A DNA stretch of 64,000 bases. It comes from Homalodisca vitripennis. Its lineage: Eukaryota > Arthropoda > Insecta > Hemiptera > Cicadellidae. Position numbers and translations under genes: made by a program. Every line of letters begins with the position of its first letter. The stretch's first letter is position 1. The notes beneath the pieces were generated by a model that saw nothing but the letters and a program-made list of their open reading frames with translations, did not search any database and was not told the origin of the DNA. Below, piece by piece: positions 57,507 to 64,000 of this stretch. The stretch covers positions 26,809-90,808 of the forward strand of contig NW_025777493.1 of NCBI RefSeq assembly GCF_021130785.1, in the 5' to 3' direction.

Positions 57507-57761
57507 TTAATAAAAACAGTACAGGGATTGAAGATTGTTAAGGGGCCATTCGAATAGACCCTTGTTTTTTAAATAAAAATATTGAATTTTGTCATCATCA
57601 TCAACGTTTAATATGATTGCTTGTCTAGTGTTTTCATATTCTAATATTTCTGCAACATCTTTCGCTTTAAACCAGATCACATTGTTTTCGTCTACAATAG
57701 TTAAGATATTCGTGTTATCGAATGTAAGTTGGTTATTGAGCAGATCCACAACTGACTCCAT
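57507..57761 (-). pseudogene. Second BRO-N gene fragment
   Basis: The ATG at 57761 follows TTTCTTTCTAA. The sequence MESVVDLLNNQLTFDNTNIL, then ENNVIWFKAKDVAEILEYEN and AIILNVDDDDKIQYFYLK, is a BRO-N domain, open for 84 codons. A frameshift at about 57560 leaves the TVFINEPGL block in another frame. The C-terminal domain is absent: the next gene downstream begins at once. This is a paralogue of the gene at 56616-57455. Confidence 0.8.
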
Positions 57762-57780
57762 TTAGAAAGAAAAAATTTAA

Positions 57781-57900
57781 CAAGCAATTATTTGAGTGTA
57801 AAGTCCAGATTCATTAATAAAAATTGAACTAGGATGTAATGTTTGTAAGAGTTCGCGATTCGATACCTTGTCAGAACGTATGTTTTTGAATATTTTCTCG
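57781..57900 (-). pseudogene. Third BRO-N remnant
   Basis: On the minus strand, IRSDKVSNRELLQTLHPSSI followed by FINESGLYTQII corresponds to the end of a BRO-N domain. The N-terminal part and start are not recognisable above 57900. It shares the ...AATTATTTG / AACAAGCAATT junction with the second copy, so the three are a tandem series. Confidence 0.65.
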
Positions 57901-57959
57901 GGGTCTATGGGATAGACTCCAGTGATTTATACATTTAAGGGCTATTTTCTCGTCATTAT

Positions 57960-58745
57960 CGTAATTTTAATCTAATCGCCTCTCATCAATCTTAAATAAA
58001 TTGTTGTTTTACTTCTCATTATTTAATAAATTTCCCTCAGAGTCTTGTATAGTTTAGAACGATTTTTTGAATTCTTTTAATATTTTTTCTAATTGGAATA
58101 TAATCGATTTCATTCGGTTTTTCACTGATTTTTGATCCATAAAGCAACATTTGGGAAAAAAGTGTACAAAATTTCAGATTCTTTGTGTAAATGTTCGGTA
58201 TGAATATTTCAAAACTAGGTTCAACGAGATTACAATGTACTTCAATTACATCTAAACGGTCTAAATTTTGGCGTTTTATTTCCTAAATATACCTGATTTG
58301 GTCTCAATAGTTTCTTGAACAAACCCTAACAAATCTACAATAATTGCTGAAAACATTATTCTTACTGGTGATTTTATTTGAATTTTATTAGAGAGATAAT
58401 TTTTTTGCATTTCAAAACTTGTTTTCGTCAAAGTTTAAAGATTTATCTGATTGTTTGAATGTTTTCAGATAATTTTTAAGGGAATTTTTTTATTTGATCG
58501 AAAGTATAATATCCTTTGTTTAAACCATAATATTTTGTTATGTTCTTCTCACTAAATCCTATACAATAAGGAGAACTTTCACTAATATTTATTACAAAAT
58601 TGTCAGAATAAAAACCGCTTAAACCGATAAAATAATTTGATTCTTCCTCTAAGTGTAATAGGATGTTCCAAGTTTAAAAACTAATTTAGAGCTTTTCTGA
58701 AGTCAACTTGAACAGCTTCATTTTCGCAAGCGTTGCTTCAAGATG
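57960..58745 (-). pseudogene. Possible Polinton minor capsid (penton-like) protein remnant
   Basis: The minus strand from 58745 has coherent pieces: SNYFIGLSGFYSDNFVINIS and EKNITKYYGLNKGYYTFDQI (about 58640-58500), then IKSPVRIMFSAIIVDLLGFV (about 58380-58320). The order 'position in a sheet-rich N-terminus, G.Y.....I, S.....LLGF' is like penton-type capsid proteins of Polintons and adintoviruses. This is family knowledge applied to a badly broken gene; an unrelated gene is possible. It is divergent from the ATPase gene, with CCATTTAAATGG, a palindrome, between them. Confidence 0.35.
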
Positions 58746-58761
58746 AAAATCTTCTATTTAA

Positions 58762-59430
58762 ATGGAGAAATTTTTTTAAAGCAAAAAGATCAGATAAAAC
58801 TTCAAACGTTTGAAGAAAATAAGAAAGATCAACCAATCAGATTGTTTAATTGTTGGTTCAAGTGGATGTGGAAAAACAACTTTATTATTGAATTTTATCT
58901 ACAATAGGTTGATTCCTTATTCCAATTTGTATGTTTTTAGTAAATCTTTAGAACAAGACGCCTATAAAAAATTACAAGAAAGATTTGAAAATATTAAGAA
59001 AAACTTAAAACAAAAATATATCACATTTTTATAATGCTTCTGAGGACATAGTTCCGTTAAGCGAATGTAAACCCAATTCGTTAATCGTTTTTGATGATTG
59101 TATTTTGGAAAATCAGGACGTTATTAAGGAATATTTCGTAATGTCTCGTCACAAAAACATATCTTGTATCTATCTTTCCCAATGCTTTTCAAAGGTTGAT
59201 AAACAAGTTATAAGAAATAACCTGAATATGTTGTGTATTTTTTAAGCAAGACGATCACTATTCGAGAAAGATTTACAAACAATTATGTGGGATCTGATGT
59301 GAGTTTTAACCACTTTAATGAATTGTGTGATAAAATTTGGAAAGAAGACTATGGATTTTTAACTATTAATCTAACTTTGAAGCCTAAAAATGGTAAATAT
59401 TTGAATAAATTTTCCAATATAAACGTGTGA
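58762..59430 (+). pseudogene. Genome-packaging ATPase (A32/FtsK-HerA-like)
   Basis: Start ATG at 58762 in TATTTAAATGG. Within codons there are early stops, then 58810-59034 reads CLIVGSSGCGKTTLLLNFIY (Walker A) and LYVFSKSLEQDAYKKLQE. After a frameshift, SLIVFDDCILENQDVIKEYF (Walker B) and SRHKNISCIYLSQCF (sensor) appear at about 59075-59190. The last frame, 59233-59430, ends FLTINLTLKPKNGKYLNKF. Size, about 220 codons, fits Polinton ATPases, which pump DNA into capsids. Three breaks. Confidence 0.88.
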
Positions 59431-59438
59431 TAATCTAG

Positions 59439-59765
59439 TTGTTTTCATGTTTTTACGTTCACGTTTACGTTTCGTGTTCTCGTTTTTACGTTCCACGTTC
59501 ACGGTTCCACGTTCACGTTATGTTTCACGTTCATGTTTCACGTTCATGTTCCACGTTCACGTTCCACGTTCACGGTTCATGTTTCACGTTCATGTTTCAC
59601 GTTCATGTTTTCACGTTCATGTTTCACGTTCATGTTTCACGTTCGTGTTTCACGTTCGTGTTTCACGTTCGTGTTTTACGTTTCACGTTCGTGTTTCACG
59701 TTCGTGTTTTCACGTTCCACGTTCACGTTTTACGTTCCACGTTCACGTTTTTACGTTCACGTTCA
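59439..59765. repeat. CACGTT-rich short tandem repeat
   Basis: About 325 bases built of TTTCACGTTCATG / TTCCACGTTCACG / TTTCACGTTCGTG units of 12-13 bp, containing roughly two dozen ACGTT cores. No stop codon occurs in most frames, which gives spurious overlapping open frames rich in F, H, V, S and R. It lies in the intergenic space between ATPase and the next gene. Confidence 0.95.
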
Positions 59766-59781
59766 AAATTTTCCTAAATAA

Positions 59782-60678
59782 ATGGCGAACGTAACTTCTG
59801 AAGAAGCGAAAAAACTTGATCAAATAGAAAAGAAATTAATCAAAGAATTTAAAGAACAGATTCGAATGGATGAAGAAGAAACAAGAACTTATTCAAAAAA
59901 TTAATCAACCTGTAACATCTGCAATAAAAAATGTTGAGGGCAAAATTGAAAATGTTTTAAGCGATAATCAAAATTTGATGAATTTGGTTCCAGTTGTACG
60001 ACAATTTGCTGATATTTCGATACCAGAATCTGAGTTTGAATTGCCAAAATTACCATCTTCAACACCATTTAGACCTCGAATCATTGAAGACTCTACCATA
60101 GTTGAACCAATAAGTCCTGGAACAACGGATATAATAATTGGTGAAATTGGTAAAAAATTTCTTCCTAGAGCAAAGGGATGATAAATTTGGTTTGTATTGG
60201 GACAGAAAAAAGAAAAGTTTTATGATTGGAAATTTGCCGTGAATTTTGAGCATAATGATATCATTATTAATGAAAAAACATATGAAGGAACTCAAGGTTT
60301 ATGGAGATTATTAACAGGCACTGATGTTCCAAAAGACGGTTTATATTCTGAAGAAGACTTGAAAAAGTATACAGAAATTTTATGGAAATCTGATTCAATT
60401 TACAAAAATAATGATCCATCAACTAAGAAACCAAAGTCAAGTAAAGGTAAAAAATATCTCAATTTGATTAAACCAATTTGGGAAAAAAGAATCGAAGGAT
60501 CAGGTGTGAGAAAATACAGTGATAATAAGATTGAATACAGATATATCGACGATTTGACAAAACTCGATGGAATTATAAATTATATCTATGCTCAAGAAAA
60601 GCTGGAAACAACAATTTTTTGAACGAAAAGAAAGCGATTAAAGATTTTATTTCGAACAAACTTGATGAAATGATCTGA
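59782..60678 (+). pseudogene. DUF8207-like Polinton-associated protein
   Basis: Start ATG at 59782 in CCTAAATAAATGG. N-terminal coiled coil (SEEAKKLDQIEKKLIKEFKE), frameshift near 59870, then QELIQKINQPVTSAIKNVEG and a proline-rich stretch (PESEFELPKLPSSTPFRPR). After another frameshift at about 60190, TYEGTQGLWRLLTGTDVP, DLKKYTEILWKSDSIYKNND and KYSDNKIEYRYIDDL follow, ending near 60678. The 'Y.GT.GLWRLLT....P......D...Y..IL..T...Y.N' pattern recurs in insect Polinton-like genes and is, to my knowledge, the DUF8207 family. Function unknown. Confidence 0.65.
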
Positions 60679-60689
60679 AAAACCTGATG

Positions 60690-61130
60690 GAAATTAAATA
60701 TTTTAAAACGAGTTTTGCCGGCAATAAGTTCATCTTATGATGGTGAGTGGGTAGATGGGAACCCCCCCCTTTTTTTTGAATGATTTTAATCAAACAATTT
60801 ACCTTTTTGAATTACACGTACCAACTTATCAGTATCTGGGGCCTGCACAAAACTCGAATAAACAGACTAAAAAGAGGAAGATCCTGGTATAAAATAAATT
60901 ATGATCAAAGCTGCTATGGAACACGATATTTTATTATGCAAACAACATAGAAGACACACAAATTCCAGACATATAATAGCATATAAAGTTTTTGTGCAAG
61001 ATAAAGCAATGGACTAGATTTTTTATCAAAAGATGCTAGTTTAGGTGAAAGATTTGTTTGCGCTTTCCAACAGCTGGAGCAATGTTTTTGAAGAGAAAAC
61101 TAAGGAATGGGGAATCGAAGAGAACTTGAA
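60690..61130 (+). pseudogene. Phospholipase A2-like (parvovirus VP1u type) remnant
   Basis: Badly broken, but in order: a hydrophobic/proline lead (ELHVPTYQYLGPAQ), a positively charged block (INRLKRGRSWYKIN), KAAMEHDI near 60907-60930 (the 'A...HD' catalytic His-Asp pair of secreted/parvoviral PLA2), and DASLGERFVCAFQQLEQ near 61030-61090. The order YLGPG..., basic block, C..HD, then GER is that of the PLA2 domain found in Polintons and parvoviruses, where it helps membrane passage. The Ca-binding GPG loop is altered (GPAQ). Several stops. Confidence 0.45.
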
Positions 61131-61146
61131 ATTTTAACTATAATAA

Positions 61147-61400
61147 ATGGAGGGTGAAATCGTAAACTTTCAGCAAAAATCAGAAAAAAAAAAATAAAAT
61201 CCCGCGTTTTAAGAAGAAAATACCCGTTAGTAATTCAATTTAAAATAGAGTCAACTAAAAAATGGTGAAGATAAGATATTTTTTAACCAAATAGACAATA
61301 CAATAAACTCGAAAAACATTAAGAAAAACAATAAAGGAACCAGAATAGAATTTTCTTATAATCAGCTTTGAAAGAACTAAAAATGGTGGACTTATTGAAA
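61147..61400 (+). pseudogene. Decayed gene of unknown function
   Basis: The ATG lies in ACTATAATAAATGG, the same start motif as other genes here, and begins MEGEIVNFQQKSEKKK before stops. Continuing pieces such as FFNQIDNTINSKNIKKNNK suggest a longer charged protein. Family not recognised. Confidence 0.4.
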
Positions 61401-61439
61401 GAATTTATTAGATTTTGGAGAAAATATTCCAGTTGTTAA

Positions 61440-61995
61440 AAATGTTTAGTTACCTTAATGTTCGTAAAGCTGCTCCAATCGTTAAAAAAGAGTGTGATTC
61501 CTATGGTTTCGAGAACATTTTTACAAAATTGGTTAGGATAAAGAGTTGGAAAGATGTTACCAAGGATCTGGATTAGCATGAAAAAAACTTTGATATTACG
61601 TGAAAATCAAACATTGAAAAAAAAAATATTAAACCTTTAACATATCGGGGAATTGGTAAGAAATCTGCAAAAATATTAAACATTTGTAGAGAATCCTTCA
61701 TGAGAGATACATTACCTGAAAAAGTTTAAGAAATTTGAATGTGGAATTGGTGAATTTAGAACTCGATTATGGAAGTGGAACGCATTGGATTTGTTATTAT
61801 AAAAATGATAAGAATGCCATGTTATTTTGATTCGTATGGAAGAATTGAGTGACAAAACCACCGAGAGAATTGGATTAAATATTTTGAAAAAATCAAGCGT
61901 GCTAACTACCAATGATTCTCAGATTCAAGACTATAAAGATCCCCCAATTGTGGTGGTCATTTATGTGTTTTGTGTGTTGAATGAACTGAAGTAAC
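61440..61995 (+). pseudogene. Adenain-type cysteine protease (PRO)
   Basis: Across two or three frames: GIGKKSAKILNICRESFMRD and DTLPEKV (about 61650-61725), then LELDYGSGTHWICYYKN (catalytic His) and YFDSYG (about 61825), then DYKDPPNCGGHLCVLCV (about 61935-61975; catalytic Cys in NCGG). The spacing and the GTHW, YFDS.G and CG blocks are those of the Polinton/adenovirus protease that matures capsids. Frameshifts at about 61730 and 61830, and a stop within the gene. Confidence 0.75.
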
Positions 61996-62044
61996 ATGGT
62001 AAAGATTTTTAAAGAAGTTGTTAACAAATTATTGCTTAATAAAT

Positions 62045-62615
62045 ATGGATTCACAAAATATGTCTTTTGAGACGTATTTGGAACATAACCAAATTATTCA
62101 AAATGATAGATCAATAAGTTTGAATTTTGATTTTAGTTTGAGAAATGAGTTTGATAACAAAGTTAGAAAATGTATTACAAAACCTTCCAGATTCAGAATA
62201 TGTTTTTGCTGTCGAGATTGAAGATTATTTAAAGCAGAATATATGATAACAAACTTGCAAATTTCATGAGTTCTAAATGAAGTTTAGCTGATAAAATAAA
62301 AACATTGTGAAAAAAGAAGTATGATGATGGTGTACACAAAAATTATTTACTCAATTTAATGCTCCTCACATCGAAAAAATGCTGATAAAATTACTGAATG
62401 CGATCAAAGTTGAACAAAGAATTATGTTAAGTTTTGGGCTAATAAAAAAAGAATTGGGTCGTGTGTTCGAACCTGGTATTGACAAACATGATGTTGTTGT
62501 TAAAGAACAAATTTTAAAACCTCTAAAAATTATCAGAAAACATCGATATTGTATGATTTACAAGAATCCGAATGTTAAAAATGCCTTAGATTTTAAAGGA
62601 ATAAAAGTTAATTAG
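62045..62615 (+). pseudogene. Polinton gene of unknown function
   Basis: The ATG lies in GCTTAATAAATATGG. It starts MDSQNMSFETYLEHNQIIQN and SISLNFDFSLRNEFDNKV; a frameshift at about 62200 is followed by broken sequence. 62379-62615 then reads MLSFGLIKKELGRVFEPGID and KHRYCMIYKNPNVKNALDFK. Charged, mixed secondary structure, no membrane segment. Not recognised. Confidence 0.5.
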
Positions 62616-62689
62616 CGAGTGTTAGTAAACGGAACTTAATCACGTTTGATGTTCAGTTTGTAATGATTCAAATTAGAAGATCCTATAAA

Positions 62690-63250
62690 ATGTTTAAATG
62701 AACTAAAACAAAATTATGAGAATCATAAACAGCAATGGTTAAAGATTTTACAACAGAAATCATATGAAAAACTTGAAGAAAGAATTATAAAAAGATCTAT
62801 AGAAAATTGATGTATGATGAAAAATTACAACTTTGAGGACATTTCAATCTGATATAAAGGAGGCGATCTTTATGTAAAAATAAAACAAACTTTTTTTGAG
62901 AATTATCGCTAAATTTCCAAGAGGGTTATAAATTAGTTGGAAACCGATAATGAAAAGAATTGTGAAGATTTTGATGAAAGATTTCAAGTTACTAATCAAA
63001 CTTTACTTCAGTGGATAATTAATTAAACGTTTAGAAGACAACTTGCGAAATTATGAAAAAGATTATAAAACATAAGCATTACTTTTGATAAAGTATAGTT
63101 TAGAATGCCCACAAAAACTTTTGAGAATATTGAACATAAACTCGTTGAATACAACGATTTATATCTCGATAAAGTAAATAACCTAGAAAAGAAAACTTTA
63201 ACATAAAAAGAAGATACGATAAAAAACTTTTGAGAAAACAACGACACAAC
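62690..63250 (+). pseudogene. Helix-rich coding remnant of unknown function
   Basis: Short frames rich in K, E, L and N (CLNELKQNYENHKQQWLKIL, SYEKLEERIIKRSIEN, and NIEHKLVEYNDLYLDKVNNL near 63130-63190) look like a coiled-coil protein. Stops are dense. It ends before TATAAATGGCG at 63303. A capsid-associated or terminal-protein role cannot be judged. Confidence 0.35.
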
Positions 63251-63302
63251 AGATTAAATGGTAGTAGGTGGCGTTACGATGGACCTAATTTTCCTTATAT
63301 AA

Positions 63303-64000
63303 ATGGCGTCTCATATTATTGTGTAGAGATCTAAAGTGAGCAAACTGCAACACAAACGATCTATAAAATACCATAAAATTCCAAACTATTAACGGAAGTT
63401 AAGATGAATATTTCTGGAAAATGTGACTGAATGTAACGCTTAAAAAAGAGCCAATTAATAAAAACGTGATTTTGAAATTTTTTCTTAATTAACTAGAGAA
63501 TGTCGGGACAATACAGTGCTTTCGATCTTTAATATAATGCAACACGAAAGAGGATTTTTGAAAAAAGAACATTGGATGAGACATATTCGATTTCTCAAAA
63601 ATATGAATTATCCGAATGATATTGATGAGAATTAATACGTAAATCAAATTGAATTGTTATAACATTGCTAAATATCAAACTATTATCATCAGGAGTTCAT
63701 TCCAAAGAAAATATACATTATCAATTAAAAGATCATATGTCTGTTCTTTGTCTCTATCAACACTTGAGTTATAAAGTTTTTTGGATGAAAATAAAGATAC
63801 AGTTTATTGGTAACAATAATATAAGATAGCGGGTTACTATCCTGTGGCAAATTTTTAATTGAACATATGTGACCGAGATCGCAAAAATTTAAGGAAGAGA
63901 ATCCCTGAATATTGACGAAGTAGATCCATTAAAAAATGACACAAATCTTTTTAATTATTTTACTAATAATTTATAGCATTTCTTATAAAAACGTAATTAG
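63303..64000 (+). pseudogene. Decayed gene at the window end, unknown
   Basis: The ATG at 63303 in CTTATATAAATGG starts MASHIIV and stops after seven codons, showing decay. Coherent pieces follow: MQHERGFLKKEHWMRHIRFL (about 63537) and, in other frames, YNIAKYQTIIIRSS and then ENKDTVYW. The gene or its neighbours continue beyond 64000. A capsid gene could be among these, but I see no diagnostic motif. Confidence 0.35.

Larger units (their letters stand above)
50337..64000 (+). mobile_element. Polinton/Maverick-like (adintovirus-like) element, decayed, right end outside the window
   Basis: At least 13 kb with the diagnostic set: protein-primed-type PolB, retroviral-type integrase, A32/FtsK-like ATPase and adenain-type cysteine protease, plus BRO-like, zinc-ribbon, DUF8207-like and PLA2-like genes. 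Genes mostly read on the plus strand; BRO-like genes and a possible capsid gene read on the minus. No major capsid protein was recognised, although it could be in the poorly preserved 61-64 kb part. Every long gene is broken, so this is an endogenous, inactive copy. Confidence 0.9.

Noticed and set aside
59439..59794. Three overlapping open frames of about 82-115 codons
   Set aside because: They are read through the CACGTT tandem repeat in all frames; no start motif, biased composition.

Overview
The window looks like intergenic, repeat-dominated chromosome of an arthropod, most likely an insect. It is strongly AT-rich, has no recognisable host gene and no bacterial-style gene packing. It is filled with decayed CR1/Jockey-like non-LTR retrotransposons, a hAT transposon, a Tc1/mariner-type element, tRNA-related dispersed repeats, several tandem satellites and a large Polinton/Maverick-like (adintovirus-like) element. 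The species cannot be named from the sequence. Almost every coding region is broken by stops and frameshifts, so the CDS-like features are given as pseudogenes.

Layout, left half. 1-3330 is a hAT element (ZMYM1/DUF4371-type transposase, minus strand) whose far end lies outside the window. 4439-8172 is a 5'-truncated plus-strand non-LTR element (ORF1 end, endonuclease, reverse transcriptase, 3' TTCTTA tail) flanked by an 11-bp direct repeat. 11.4-11.9 kb holds two copies of a repeat with a tRNA-like core; a third, partial copy is at 50.2 kb. 12.17-13.04 kb is a 117-bp satellite that stays in one reading frame. 13.5-15.9 kb carries fragments of unidentified proteins that look virus- or Polinton-like. 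Minus-strand non-LTR remnants follow at 17.7-19.4 kb and 23.3-29.25 kb; in the second, one element sits inside the reverse transcriptase gene of another. An internally deleted DD41D-like Tc1/mariner element lies at 29.34-29.97 kb.

Right half. Another non-LTR element lies at 30.76-32.85 kb. An 11-copy 97-bp satellite (33.84-34.96 kb) appears to derive from the C-terminal end of such an element. A 5.6-kb array of about 41 copies of a 137-bp satellite fills 36.2-41.9 kb. A second nested pair of non-LTR elements spans 41.9-47.8 kb, with an 8-bp duplication at the junctions. 48.6-50.2 kb is an internally rearranged element with an SGNH-hydrolase-type ORF and a 125-bp triplication.

From about 50.3 kb to the end is a decayed Polinton-like element. 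In order it has a protein-primed-type family B DNA polymerase, a retroviral-type integrase, two zinc-ribbon genes, BRO-like genes on the opposite strand, a possible minor-capsid remnant, an A32/FtsK-like packaging ATPase, a CACGTT-rich repeat, a DUF8207-like gene, a phospholipase A2-like remnant, an adenain-type protease and several unknown genes. Most of these genes begin at a TATAAATGG- or TAAATGG-like sequence in which the start codon is part of the motif. This resembles late promoters of large DNA viruses and is the most interesting regulatory signal in the window. The polymerase, integrase, ATPase and protease are the usual replication, integration, packaging and maturation genes of this class. 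All show breaks, so this copy is unlikely to be active.
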